Shown here: positions 55,103-64,000 of the stretch, one piece after another | Layout: each line of letters begins with the position of its first letter | How positions within the stretch are numbered: position 1 is the first letter of the stretch | NCBI GenBank assembly: GCA_963839475.1 | Contig: CAWIVH010000013.1 | Span: 930,001 to 994,000 of the forward strand | Length of the DNA: 64,000 nt | Direction of reading: 5' to 3' | Source: CAWIVH01 sp963839475 | Lineage (GTDB): Bacteria > Acidobacteriota > UBA6911 | The notes under the pieces: generated by a model | The model's database searches: none | What the model saw: only the letters and a program-made list of their open reading frames with translations | Told to the model about the DNA's origin: nothing | Program-made: the position numbers and the translations under genes

Positions 55103-57719
55103 GGCCATGCTGCAGCGAAAGCGGGCGCAAAGCGACTTCGATGAGGAGATTGAGTCCCATGTTCAATTAGAAGCTGCGCATCTGATGGAGCAGGGGATTG
55201 CACCCGAAGATGCCCGGATGGCTGCGCTGCGTTCCTTCGGGAATGTAACCCGGGCACAAGAACGTTTCTACGAATATGGCCGCTGGATAGCCTGGGATGG
55301 TTTCGTCCGTGATGTCCGTTTCGGCGCCCGCCAATTGCAGCGAAATCCCGGTTTCGCGGTATTGGTTGTTCTTATTCTTTCCCTTGGAATTGGTGCGAAT
55401 AGCGCGCTTTTTGGCGTGATCCGTGCCGTTTTGCTGCGGCCGCTGCCCTATAAGGATCCTGGGCAATTATTCTCCGTTTGGGACCAATCCCTGGTGGATC
55501 CAACCAACGCGAGATTGCTGTCTGCCCCAGAATTCTTCGACCTCAAAGACAATCAAAAAAGCTTCGAGGGACTTGCCGCTTATCAGCCCGGCATGGCCAA
55601 CCTGGCGCTGGCGGAGGGTGCCGTCCGGCTCGATTGCACTCGTGTCACGGCCAACCTTTTCGACCTGCTCGGCATTCGGCCGATGCTCGGCCGCGGTTTT
55701 TCCGACAGCGAGGACAAAAGCGGCGAGGACCAGGTGGTAGTCCTGAGTTATGGACTTTGGTCCAGCCGGTTCGGGAGCGACAAGAAAGTCTTGGGGAAAT
55801 CAATCCGGCTGAATGGAGAGAGCCATACCATCGTTGGAGTCATGCCCGCGGGTTTTGATTACCCCTTTTCCACAACAGGCCTATGGAAACCGCTCGTCAT
55901 GGGAGACCGCACCGAAGCAGTTCGCGGGGCTCATTCGCTTTTCACCCTGGCCCGGCTAAAGCCAGGTTTTAGTGCAAAAGCAGCGGAGCAGGATTTAGCC
56001 AGGGTCCGGCGAGATATCACGCATGAGCAGCCCGGCATCTATCCTTCCCCGAGTGTCGAGATGTTTGGGCTCCGATCGCTGCTGGAAGGCAGTGTCGGAC
56101 CGGTACGGCGGCCGTTGACGATTCTGATGGCCGGCGCATTCCTCATCCTGCTTTTGGCCTGTATCAATGTCTCCAATTTGCTTCTGGCAAAAGGTTCGGT
56201 CCGCCAAAAGGAGATGGCGCTCCGGCTGGCGCTTGGGGCCGGCGCCGGCCATATTTTTCGGCAATTGCTGGCGGAGGGATCCCTTTTTAGCCTGATGGGT
56301 GGTGCCGGCGGGCTCCTGATGGCACAGGTCGCATTAAGGGCCATTATTTTTTTGGCACCGGCCGGGATCCCGCGCATCGCAGAAGCCCGGATAGACCGTT
56401 TGACCTTACTGTGCGCGTTGGCTTCCTGCATTTTTGTTTCTGTGAGCATCAGCCTTCTCCCCATGATTCAGGTGTTTCGATCGAGGCTGGCACAAACGTT
56501 CGACAGCTTGAAGGAACGTACTGAAATCCGTGCGTTGCCCCGATTGCGCGAGGCTTTGGCGGCGGGCCAGATTGCCGCGTCCCTTATGCTCCTGGTAAGT
56601 GCCGGTTTGCTGCTGCAAAGCTTCATGAATTTGCTTCACGCCGACCTGGGATTCAGAACCACGCAAATCCTTACCTTCAAAGTATTCCCTCCTGCCACGG
56701 ATTATCCGGAATCCGGCCAGGTGGATGAGTTCTACCGGAGCCTATTTGAAAAGATCCAGGCGCTTCCCGGTGTTGAGTCAGCGGGCGGCGTGTCGAATGT
56801 TCCCTTATACGACGAATGGAATTCAGTCAGCGTCGCCATCAAAGGGTTCCCGGGGCCTTCAGGCGAAATCGACAGGACCGTGGACGCTGGACCCCGGTAT
56901 GTTCGCTCCCGCTATTTTGAGACCATGGGCATTCGGCTGCTGGCCGGGCGTTTCATCGGCGAAACCGATTGCCGCGACTGTAGGCGCGTTGCCGTTCTCG
57001 ATGAGAGTTTTGCCCGCCGCTTCTGGCCGAATACGGGAGAGGCTATCGGCCATCAGGTCAATCTTACAAGCGAGGGTATCTGGCGCACTGTCGTCGGAGT
57101 TGTTCAGGGAGTGAAACATTATGGCCCCGGCGTGGATTCGCAGCCCGAGATTTACCTGCCGCAGTCTCAATCCGTGCAGCGGGGCATGTTTTTCGCCGTG
57201 CGGACATCCGTTCCGCCCGAGAACCTGTCCGGGGCGATCAGGACCTGTGTTGCACAAACAGATGCCGCCATACCCGTCTACAATCTCGCTACCCAGGAAA
57301 GCAGGTTTGACGGCCTGATGCAGCGCCCACGCTTCATTGGATTCCTTTTGACTTCCTTTGCGGTTCTGGCTCTGACGCTGGCCGTGGCCGGTGCGTTTGG
57401 CGTTGTTTCGTTTTCGATGCGCCAGAGAACCCGCGAATTCGGGATACGATTTGCGCTGGGAGCGCAAAAGCACGATGTGATGCGACTGGTCCTTGGACAG
57501 GGCGTCCGGATGGTCACCTGGGGCTTGTTCCTTGGAATCGGTGCCGCGATTGCGACGACTCGCCTCATCACCAGTTTGCTGTATGGCGTAAATCCGCTGA
57601 ATCCGGCGACCTTCGCATCGGCAGCGTTCCTGGTCGGGTTTGTCACACTTCTGGGGTGTGCCTGGCCGGCCCTGATGGCGGCGCGAATCCATCCCTCGGA
57701 TGCGCTCAGATATGAATAA
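55083..57719 (+). CDS. ADOP-type MacB/FtsX-like ABC permease
   Basis: 878 residues. An N-terminal soluble prefix (DFDEEIESHVQLEAAHLMEQ, AALRSFGNV) is typical of acidobacterial duplicated orphan permeases. Then comes TM1 (VLVVLILSLGIGANSALFGV), a MacB-like periplasmic domain, a cluster of three TM helices (LMAGAFLILLLACINVSNLL), a second periplasmic domain, and a final three-TM FtsX domain with RTREFGIRFALGAQ. No ATPase is encoded nearby, hence orphan. It overlaps padR and should be controlled by it. Substrate unknown. Confidence 0.92.
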   Translation: MVPRKAKAMLQRKRAQSDFDEEIESHVQLEAAHLMEQGIAPEDARMAALRSFGNVTRAQERFYEYGRWIAWDGFVRDVRFGARQLQRNPGFAVLVVLILSLGIGANSALFGVIRAVLLRPLPYKDPGQLFSVWDQSLVDPTNARLLSAPEFFDLKDNQKSFEGLAAYQPGMANLALAEGAVRLDCTRVTANLFDLLGIRPMLGRGFSDSEDKSGEDQVVVLSYGLWSSRFGSDKKVLGKSIRLNGESHTIVGVMPAGFDYPFSTTGLWKPLVMGDRTEAVRGAHSLFTLARLKPGFSAKAAEQDLARVRRDITHEQPGIYPSPSVEMFGLRSLLEGSVGPVRRPLTILMAGAFLILLLACINVSNLLLAKGSVRQKEMALRLALGAGAGHIFRQLLAEGSLFSLMGGAGGLLMAQVALRAIIFLAPAGIPRIAEARIDRLTLLCALASCIFVSVSISLLPMIQVFRSRLAQTFDSLKERTEIRALPRLREALAAGQIAASLMLLVSAGLLLQSFMNLLHADLGFRTTQILTFKVFPPATDYPESGQVDEFYRSLFEKIQALPGVESAGGVSNVPLYDEWNSVSVAIKGFPGPSGEIDRTVDAGPRYVRSRYFETMGIRLLAGRFIGETDCRDCRRVAVLDESFARRFWPNTGEAIGHQVNLTSEGIWRTVVGVVQGVKHYGPGVDSQPEIYLPQSQSVQRGMFFAVRTSVPPENLSGAIRTCVAQTDAAIPVYNLATQESRFDGLMQRPRFIGFLLTSFAVLALTLAVAGAFGVVSFSMRQRTREFGIRFALGAQKHDVMRLVLGQGVRMVTWGLFLGIGAAIATTRLITSLLYGVNPLNPATFASAAFLVGFVTLLGCAWPALMAARIHPSDALRYE

Positions 57720-57720
57720 A

Positions 57721-58130
57721 CATTTCGAATGAACAGGGCTGCATCCTACCCTTATTACTCCCGGGAACACCGCCGCCTATGGCGGCGAGACACGAAAGGG
57801 CTCTGCCGTTCCGGCGTAGGTTTAACAAGCAGCATCAATTCCCGCCACGGGAAAATCGAATTACGGCCGCGTAGCGATGGTTGAATCTCAGCCATCGCTA
57901 CGCGACGGAATCCTGCTCGATGTTCTATCCCGGCCTTAAAACGCCGGGCTAAATTCATATTGGCCGCTACGCGGCCCACTTATTAAGATTCGGATAACCC
58001 TGGGCTACTGCCATGGGCTTCCCGTACTCCCGCTGGGCTTTTCAAACGCTTGCCTCCCTATGGGAGGCCTCCTCGGCCACCTGCTCTGGGGGCGATACCC
58101 GACTTCCTTACTCTATGCTCCCGAGGCCGG
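57721..58130. repeat. Palindrome-rich intergenic region between convergent genes
   Basis: Five hairpins in about 300 bp: CGCCGCC-TAT-GGCGGCG (57771-57787); CGCGTAGCGATGG with CCATCGCTACGCG (57868-57880 and 57892-57904, perfect 13-bp stem); CCCGGC/GCCGGG (57929-57948); GGCCGC-TAC-GCGGCC (57962-57976); GCCTCCC-TAT-GGGAGGC (58052-58068). Three share 3-nt loops of TAT/TAC. No protein is supported in any frame. It may be REP/BIME-like elements, a structured RNA or a bidirectional terminator array. Confidence 0.7.
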
Positions 58131-59507
58131 CTAAAGTAACGGGGTTTCCGGCTCGGCCTGTTTTGCTCCGAAGGGCCATTCTCCCTTAATCCGCGCCCTT
58201 ACGAAAAAAGTCGCCGATCCCACCAAGAAAACTGCTGCCGCGAAGAACAGCCCTTTGGCTGATGCCGTGCTGAGAACATAGATCCAGCCCAAAACGGAAA
58301 TCGCGCCCGGAAGCGGGTAGAGCCACATTTTGAATGGGCGCACAAGATTGGGTTGGCGATAGCGCAACACGAAGAGTCCGATGACCTGGGGAAGGTATTG
58401 GATCATGATCCGGGTTGCCACGAGGCTGCCGATGACATCCGGCAGATGCCCGAGGCTGAACACCGAGGCAATAACACCCAAAGTCACCAGGGATACATGA
58501 GGGAAGGCCCCGGTCGGGTGCAAGCGGGCAAACACTTTGAAAAAGTTCCCATCCTCGGCGGCGGCGTAGGGAATCCTTGAATACCCCAGCAGGAGTGAGA
58601 ATACGGAGGAAAAAGCGATCCAGAGCATCAGAACGGTCATCAGAGACGCTGCTGTGGGTCCCTGGAGCTCTTCAATGTAGGTTGATGCAATAAAGTTGCT
58701 CGAAGCGGCCTGCCGCCAGGGGATCACACTCAGAATCGAAGCGCTCATCATGACGTATAGCGCCGCCACAACGGCGATAGAGATGAGGATGGCCCGTGGA
58801 ATCACATATTCGGGCCGGCGGATCTCTTCTCCCAGGTAGCAGACGTTGTAATATCCGAAATAATCATAGAGCGCGTAGAGCGTGGCGTGACCCAATCCCG
58901 CCCAGAATATCCAGTTCAGTTTAAAGGCGCCGGGAGGGAAGTCGAGCAAGCGCTGTAAATTCAGATGCGGCAAACCGGAAACGACGATCCATGCGCAGCC
59001 GATCAGGACCCCGCCCAGGAGAACGACTGAGAGTTTTCCCAGGGCGCCGATTCTGCGGTACAGCAGTACCACCAGAAGCAGGGGTATGGCTGCCGCGAGA
59101 AGGCGGATGCCGGTGGGGGACAGGCCCGGGAACAGAAAGCGGCAATAGTTTGCGAATCCGATGCTGCCGCTCGCTACAGAAAGTGGCGCCGAAAACATGA
59201 TCTGCCAGACAATCAGGAAAGAGAACCAGCGTCCTGCTCCGGCCGGCCCGAAAGCAGCCCTCAGGTAGTGGTAGCTGCCACCAGCCCGTGGCAGCGCGGC
59301 TCCAAGCTCGGCCCAGACGAGACCATCGCAAAACGCGATCAAGGCGCCGATCAGCCATCCCAGCATTGCCTGTGGCCCGCCCATCGTCGAGAGGAAGAGG
59401 GGAATGGTGATAAACGGGCCGATGCCGATCATATCAGTAATGGCCAAGGAGGTAGCCTGCAATAGTCCAAGGTCGCGCCGCAGGGTCGTGCGGCTCTCTT
59501 TGAGCAT
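58131..59507 (-). CDS. APC-superfamily amino acid permease
   Basis: 458 residues from ATG 59507 (GGAG 7 nt upstream); upstream ATGs lack support. About 12 transmembrane helices. The first helix carries ATSLAITDMIGIGPFITIPL, equivalent to the unwound GIGxGIF substrate loop of APC transporters, and the second block includes GALIAFCDGLVWAELGAALP with ALPRAGGSYHYLR. Imports or exchanges amino acids or related solutes; specificity cannot be read. Divergent from the symporter at 59640. Confidence 0.88.
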   Translation of the reverse strand: MLKESRTTLRRDLGLLQATSLAITDMIGIGPFITIPLFLSTMGGPQAMLGWLIGALIAFCDGLVWAELGAALPRAGGSYHYLRAAFGPAGAGRWFSFLIVWQIMFSAPLSVASGSIGFANYCRFLFPGLSPTGIRLLAAAIPLLLVVLLYRRIGALGKLSVVLLGGVLIGCAWIVVSGLPHLNLQRLLDFPPGAFKLNWIFWAGLGHATLYALYDYFGYYNVCYLGEEIRRPEYVIPRAILISIAVVAALYVMMSASILSVIPWRQAASSNFIASTYIEELQGPTAASLMTVLMLWIAFSSVFSLLLGYSRIPYAAAEDGNFFKVFARLHPTGAFPHVSLVTLGVIASVFSLGHLPDVIGSLVATRIMIQYLPQVIGLFVLRYRQPNLVRPFKMWLYPLPGAISVLGWIYVLSTASAKGLFFAAAVFLVGSATFFVRARIKGEWPFGAKQAEPETPLL

Positions 59508-59639
59508 CCGGATTCTCCGTTTCCACAAGGGAGTGATGATGCCAACATCGTACACCATCCCGAGGATGGTTTGCCAAACAGGTTCATAGGCCGGGATGGC
59601 GGAATTCCGGGGCGGCTGATACAATCCGGCGTGACCACT

Positions 59640-61058
59640 ATGCCGATATCCACCCTTGTTCTGCTTGGATATGCCGTTTTGCTCCTTGCCCTGGGTGCCC
59701 TTCTTTCTCGCGGCGTTAAACACTCGAGCCAGTTTTTTATCGCTGGAAGGGGGCTGGGACCTGGGCTGATATTTTCAACCCTGCTCGCGGCGAATATCGG
59801 CGCCGGCTCGACCGTCGGGGCCTCCGGCCTTGCCTACCGGGAAGGGCTTTCTGCCTGGTGGTGGGTCGGTTCTGCGGGGATAGGTTCAGCCATTCTTGGA
59901 TTTTCTGTCGGACCGCGGATCTGGCATGTTGCGCGCGAGCACAATTTGTACACGGTTGGCGACTACCTGGAACTGCGCTACAACCGTGCCGTTCGTGACC
60001 TTGCGGCCCTCTTACTCTGGATGGGTTCGCTGGTGATCCTTGCCGGGCAGTTTATAGCGATCGCCTGGATACTCTATGTCACCTTGGGAACCAGCAAGCC
60101 GCTGGGCTGTGCCCTCGCCGCTTTGGTCACCACCGCCTATTTTGCCGCCGGCGGGCTTCACGCATCGGCAAGAGTCAATGTGCTGCAGCTCGCGGTCAAA
60201 CTGGCAGGTTTCAGCCTGGCCCTGTGCTTTCTTTGGTTTGCCGGTCATTCTTGGCCCTGGTTGAAATCTGCGGTGACGGATCCCGGGCTGCCTCCGGGCT
60301 ATTGGAGTTTCGGCGGCGCCGGTGCTCCCTCGATCCTGAACTACATTTGCATGCTTGCACCCTCATTCCTGGTGTCTCCCGGCATTCTGCAAAAGCTATT
60401 CGGGGCTCGGGACGCCAGATCGGTGCGTATCGGAGTGGCATTGAACGCAGCTGGATTGTTCCTCTTTGCCATCGTTCCGGTGCTTATGGGCCTGATTGCC
60501 AAAGCCGGTTACCCGCACCTGGCCAATAGCGAACTGGCGCTTCCGACCCTGGTAATGCATGAGCTTCCGTGGTGGCTCGGAGGCCTGCTTCTTGGGGCCA
60601 TTTTGTCGGCCGAGCTCAGCGCTGCCGACGCGGTTCTCTTCATGCTGACCACATCCTTGAGCCGCGACCTTTACCAGCGACGCCTGCGGCCCGATGCCGG
60701 GGAAACCGGGCTGATGCAAGCAGCCAGGGCAACAGCGGTATTTTGCGGCCTGCTGGCTGCGGGCCTCGGCATCGTGATCCCGAACGTGATTTCCGCATTG
60801 TCGCTGTTCTATACACTTCTGACTGCAGCATTTTTCCTGCCCGTGGTCGCAGGCCTCTACTGGGAAAAGGTGACGGCACGTGCCATGTTTTTTGCGATGG
60901 TCGTTTCGCTTCTGGTCTGCTTCGCGTGCGCCGCGTTCCCATCGGGTGGCGGATTCCTCGGCCTGCCGCCCACCGCCCTGGGCATCCTTGCCGGTACCGC
61001 CATTCTCGCCGGAGATGCCTTTATTCCGCGGGGATCAATCTCACGGCGCGGAGATTAA
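59640..61058 (+). CDS. Sodium:solute symporter (SSS family)
   Basis: 472 residues from ATG 59640 (GTG 59631 is possible). About 13 transmembrane helices. Family features: SRGVKHSSQFFIAGRGLGPG near the start, LLAANIGAGSTVGASGLAYR in TM2 and ILSAELSAADAVLFMLTTSL with SRDLYQRRLRP late in the protein. Its 3' end overlaps the end of the opposite-strand fucosidase gene by 38 bp. Co-location with GH29 suggests import of a sugar such as fucose, but SSS proteins also carry many other solutes. Confidence 0.88.
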   Translation: MPISTLVLLGYAVLLLALGALLSRGVKHSSQFFIAGRGLGPGLIFSTLLAANIGAGSTVGASGLAYREGLSAWWWVGSAGIGSAILGFSVGPRIWHVAREHNLYTVGDYLELRYNRAVRDLAALLLWMGSLVILAGQFIAIAWILYVTLGTSKPLGCALAALVTTAYFAAGGLHASARVNVLQLAVKLAGFSLALCFLWFAGHSWPWLKSAVTDPGLPPGYWSFGGAGAPSILNYICMLAPSFLVSPGILQKLFGARDARSVRIGVALNAAGLFLFAIVPVLMGLIAKAGYPHLANSELALPTLVMHELPWWLGGLLLGAILSAELSAADAVLFMLTTSLSRDLYQRRLRPDAGETGLMQAARATAVFCGLLAAGLGIVIPNVISALSLFYTLLTAAFFLPVVAGLYWEKVTARAMFFAMVVSLLVCFACAAFPSGGGFLGLPPTALGILAGTAILAGDAFIPRGSISRRGD

Positions 61059-62946
61059 TCGCCCTCCAGCTCGATTCATCCTTGGAGCGCACCGCTATTG
61101 TCATCAAGCCGGCCTTCGGGATCGCCACAATTCCGGCGTCGCAGCTCTGGAATTTCTCCCAATCCCCTGTCTGGACCGCTTTCCCGCTGAGCTTGCTTCC
61201 CTCGATCTCAACAATAAACTCCCCGCCGGGATGAGGAGTTGCCAGGTCGAGATAGACCTGGTATCTTCCGGGCTTTTCTACCTGTACTTTCCATGATGCC
61301 CACTCGCCCGGCTTATTCCAGGAGCCTATGTTGGCGCGATTCCTCTTGGATTCAATTCCGATCTTGTCGCCGTGAAGTTCGGCATCGAGGGCGTCGAGCC
61401 TGTAGGATCCTTTATTGTCGGCCTGGACAATGATCGGCTCCTCCACCACTGGAGCCGGTTTGAGTCCCATTCCGGAGATTTTGATTGCTGCCGTGTACTC
61501 GCTTACCCTGGTGGGGGGCAGACTGACCTGCAACCCCTCCGACGTCTGTTTCCATTCCAGTTTTGCGCTCGATCCCAACAGAGATACATTCGTGATTTTG
61601 CCCGCAGGCTGGGCGAGGGTTCTCACCAGCAGCCGGCTGTCGGAAGGCCAGCCCAGAGCGATGGCGTACAGTGTGCTGCCTTTGGTAGTGAATCGGATGT
61701 CCTTGGAGCTGTATTTGAAGTCCTCCTTGAAGCTGCCGCCCCGCGTCCTTACCTGGCCTTCGCCGTAAACCAGCCAGGGCCGGCTGGCATAAATGGCCTC
61801 CGCGTGAACCGCATTCCAGCGGGCCAGGTCGCCCAGCATTTGTTCCACTTCAGGATCCAGCGAACCGTCCGGGCGCTGAACCACGTTCAGGAGTAGGTTG
61901 CCGTTTTTGCTGACGTTATCGACAAGCATGTGAATCACCCAGCTCACCGGCCGGAATTTCCAGTTGCGGTTGTAGTACCAGTCCCCGATCGAGGTGTCGG
62001 TCTGCCAGGAGTAAGGGTCGACTTTGGGCATGATGCCGCGTTCCAGGTCTTCGACCCAGCGGCCATCGGATTTTTGCTTGCAGGTATAAACCGCTTCATT
62101 CTTTCCTCCGTGGCGCGCGGCGTTTTCGTTGTAGAAGTGGGCGATCATGCTGAGACCGACCGTGTTGCCGAAGGGGACGCCGCCGTCGGTGTAAAGCAGG
62201 TCCGGGTGGTAGTTGTCGACCAGTTCCTTGATCTCGTCATACCACTGCTGGTGCCATTTGGGATTTTTGCTGTACCAATCCTTGTCTCCGGGGTCGGCTG
62301 GAAAATGGTAAAGATCCTGCCATTTTGGATCGGCGCCGTCGTAAGGCACGCCGGCTTTGGGGCCTTCCTTGTCGGCGCGATGACTGCTTTGAAACCAGGT
62401 GAAGCTGGCCCCGAGATGTTCGGAGACGCCGAATTTCAGGCCGTATTTCTGAGCCGCCTTCTGCCATTCACCGACCACGTCCCGTTTCGGTCCCATTTCC
62501 ACAGAATTCCACTTGTGGAGCTTCGAATTCCAGAGGAAGAAATTATCGTGGTGCGACCCCATGCTGACGAAATATTTGGCGCCGGCTTTCTGGTAGAGCT
62601 GCATGAGCCTGTCCGGATCCCACTTTTCTGCCTTCCAGAGCGGGATAATGTCTTTATAGCCGAACTGGGATGGATGCCCGTAATTTTCGAGATGGTATTT
62701 ATAGTGCTTGTTGCCGGGCTCGTACATCCCGCGTGCATACCAGTCTCCATCCATGGGAACAGCCTGGGGACCCCAATGTGCCCAGATGCCGAATTTGGCA
62801 TCGCGAAACCATTCGGGGGCCTGGTACTGCTTGAGAGATTCCATTTCCGGTTTGAAGGGGCCGTTTGCCATCGGCAGATTCAGCTTGTCTTCGGCAGCAA
62901 GGGCAACCCCGATCATCAAAAGAAGAATTCCAATCAGTTTTTTCAT
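61021..62946 (-). CDS. Alpha-L-fucosidase, GH29, with C-terminal beta domains
   Basis: 641 residues. Signal peptide KKLIGILLLMIGVALAA. GH29 catalytic domain: WFRDAKFGIWAHWGPQAVP, GSHHDNFFLWNSKLHKWNSV and nucleophile Asp254 in LLYTDGG. After about residue 440 comes a domain with the fucosidase C-terminal strand pattern and then a carbohydrate-binding-like module (GEWASWKVQVEKPGRYQVYL, EFIVEIEGSKLSGK). Secreted removal of alpha-L-fucose from glycans. AGGAGG-like sequence (GGAGGAAATTC) precedes the ATG. Confidence 0.93.
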   Translation of the reverse strand: MKKLIGILLLMIGVALAAEDKLNLPMANGPFKPEMESLKQYQAPEWFRDAKFGIWAHWGPQAVPMDGDWYARGMYEPGNKHYKYHLENYGHPSQFGYKDIIPLWKAEKWDPDRLMQLYQKAGAKYFVSMGSHHDNFFLWNSKLHKWNSVEMGPKRDVVGEWQKAAQKYGLKFGVSEHLGASFTWFQSSHRADKEGPKAGVPYDGADPKWQDLYHFPADPGDKDWYSKNPKWHQQWYDEIKELVDNYHPDLLYTDGGVPFGNTVGLSMIAHFYNENAARHGGKNEAVYTCKQKSDGRWVEDLERGIMPKVDPYSWQTDTSIGDWYYNRNWKFRPVSWVIHMLVDNVSKNGNLLLNVVQRPDGSLDPEVEQMLGDLARWNAVHAEAIYASRPWLVYGEGQVRTRGGSFKEDFKYSSKDIRFTTKGSTLYAIALGWPSDSRLLVRTLAQPAGKITNVSLLGSSAKLEWKQTSEGLQVSLPPTRVSEYTAAIKISGMGLKPAPVVEEPIIVQADNKGSYRLDALDAELHGDKIGIESKRNRANIGSWNKPGEWASWKVQVEKPGRYQVYLDLATPHPGGEFIVEIEGSKLSGKAVQTGDWEKFQSCDAGIVAIPKAGLMTIAVRSKDESSWRAINLRAVRLIPAE

Positions 62947-63143
62947 CTGAATTTCCTCCTGCCAAAGGCACGGTGATTTTTAACGCCTAGAATTGCAGAA
63001 ATGTTCCGCAAGGCCAACTTTTATCTTTTGAGGCTATTCAAAACTCACCGCAAATGCCTGGAAGAGCTCGGGAGCTGCGTCGCTGGTTTCACCGCGGAAT
63101 CAATGATTCATTCTGTTATTTCTATTGTGGTATAAGGTGAAGC

Positions 63144-63425
63144 ATGACGGCGAAGGCGGTTCACATCATCGTGCACGGCAGGGTCCAGGGCGTAGGTTTC
63201 CGCTATTATGTCAGGAACACCGCTGCCCGATTCAGTCTTGGCGGCAATGTCCGGAACTGCGATGATGGGACCGTTGAAATCGTTGCGGAAGGCAATGCCC
63301 GCCGTCTGCTGGATTTCATCCGTGAAATTGAGCGGGGACCGGCACTGGCCCGCGTAGAACGGCTGGACGTACATGACATTCCGGCTGAAGGCAATTATTC
63401 GACATTCCATATCGAAGGATGGTAG
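63144..63425 (+). CDS. acyP: Acylphosphatase
   Basis: 93 residues. The phosphate-binding loop GRVQGVGFRYYVRNTA contains the catalytic Arg, and GNVRNCDDGTVEIVAEG contains the catalytic Asn. Hydrolyses acyl phosphates such as carbamoyl- and acetyl-phosphate. Start ATG 63144 with AAGGTGA 5 nt upstream. Its stop (63425) lies 2 nt before the preferred apt start, so the pair is probably co-transcribed and translationally coupled. Confidence 0.94.
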   Translation: MTAKAVHIIVHGRVQGVGFRYYVRNTAARFSLGGNVRNCDDGTVEIVAEGNARRLLDFIREIERGPALARVERLDVHDIPAEGNYSTFHIEGW

Positions 63426-63427
63426 AA

Positions 63428-63943
63428 ATGGATCACCTCAAGACGGTTATTCGAGAAGTACCCGACTGGCCCAAGAAGGGCATTCTTTTTTATGACATAA
63501 CCACTCTCCTTAAGAATGCAGGTGCCTTTCGCGAGGTGATCGACGGGCTTGTTGCCCTTTACAGCGATAAAAAGATCGACCTTGTTTTGGGAATTGAAGC
63601 CCGCGGCTTCATTTTCGCTCCCGCCGTTGCCCACGGGCTAGGGGCAGGTTTTGTGCCGGTACGCAAACCGGGGAAGCTCCCTTCAGCGACTTTCAAAGTC
63701 ACTTATGATCTCGAGTATGGATCGGACTCCCTTGAAATCCATCAGGATGCCATTGCCCCCGGACAGCGGGTATTGATACTGGACGATCTCATCGCAACCG
63801 GTGGAACCGCAAAAGCGGTGGCACAGATGGTGGAAAAAATGGGCGGTGTCGTGGTCGGTCTGGGATTTGTCGTTGAGCTGGATTTTCTTCACGGAAGAGA
63901 GAAGCTGGCAAATTTCGAAGTTACGAGCCTTCTGAAATATTGA
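63428..63943 (+). CDS. apt: Adenine phosphoribosyltransferase
   Basis: 171 residues from ATG 63428 (AAGGA about 8 nt upstream); ATG 63419 inside acyP lacks a spaced Shine-Dalgarno. Salvage of adenine with PRPP to AMP. Type I PRTase motifs: GIEARGFIFAPAVAHGLG, the flexible loop VRKPGKLPSATFKVTYDLEY, and the PRPP loop VLILDDLIATGGTAKA. The family length is complete. The remaining 57 bp of the window contain no further feature. Confidence 0.95.
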   Translation: MDHLKTVIREVPDWPKKGILFYDITTLLKNAGAFREVIDGLVALYSDKKIDLVLGIEARGFIFAPAVAHGLGAGFVPVRKPGKLPSATFKVTYDLEYGSDSLEIHQDAIAPGQRVLILDDLIATGGTAKAVAQMVEKMGGVVVGLGFVVELDFLHGREKLANFEVTSLLKY

Positions 63944-64000
63944 TGGGCCCCGACTCCAGGTCTCGATCCTGCAGACCATGTGAAAGACGATGCGCGATAA

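Overview
The window most likely comes from an acidobacterial chromosome. This is inference from gene content: a PadR regulator overlapping an ADOP-type MacB-like permease, an Oar-like TonB receptor with a carboxypeptidase-regulatory domain, kinases and winged-helix regulators fused to PD40 propellers, and many secreted proteins. No rRNA is present to confirm it.

Region 1 (1-20.4 kb) is conserved core chromosome. It runs adk(partial)-infA-rpmJ-rpsM-rpsK-rpsD-rpoA-rplQ, then ribA, a divergent lipoprotein, recG, rsmD, an inserted ECF-like sigma gene, coaD, an M23 peptidase, an FHA-histidine kinase-NtrC cluster, a diacylglycerol-kinase-like gene, an acyl-adenylate domain lacking its C-terminal lobe that overlaps der, a HU/IHF gene, a MerR gene, tRNA-Pro(GGG), surE and tRNA-Pro(CGG).

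Region 2 (20.4-47.6 kb) is a decayed, composite genomic island anchored at tRNA-Pro(CGG). The 24-bp 3' end of that tRNA recurs at 34258 (identical), 43978 and 47600 (one mismatch each), cutting the island into three modules. A stability or toxin-antitoxin-like remnant sits just inside each left junction: hicBA, higBA and a DUF4143 ATPase fragment. A wrecked tyrosine recombinase lies next to higBA. A dispersed repeat (called R here) recurs at 30.2, 33.9, 36.6, 44.5 and 47.3 kb. IS91-like and IS3-like transposase tails and pseudogenes of yjbQ, csbD, brnT/brnA and a PQQ-propeller protein mark turnover. Apparently intact cargo: a TonB receptor, an ECF sigma factor overlapping a Ser/Thr kinase-PD40 gene, a winged-helix-PD40 regulator, a beta-lactamase-fold serine hydrolase with a TetR regulator, and secreted proteins. 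A nine-haem cytochrome-PKD gene is split by many frame changes.

Region 3 (47.8-64 kb) holds a 1669-aa NHL-repeat protein, a Tat-exported sulfatase, padR-ADOP with a palindromic operator, a palindrome-rich convergent intergenic region, an APC permease, a sodium:solute symporter, a GH29 alpha-L-fucosidase, acylphosphatase and apt. Sulfatase, fucosidase and symporter together suggest scavenging of sulfated or fucosylated glycans (inference).
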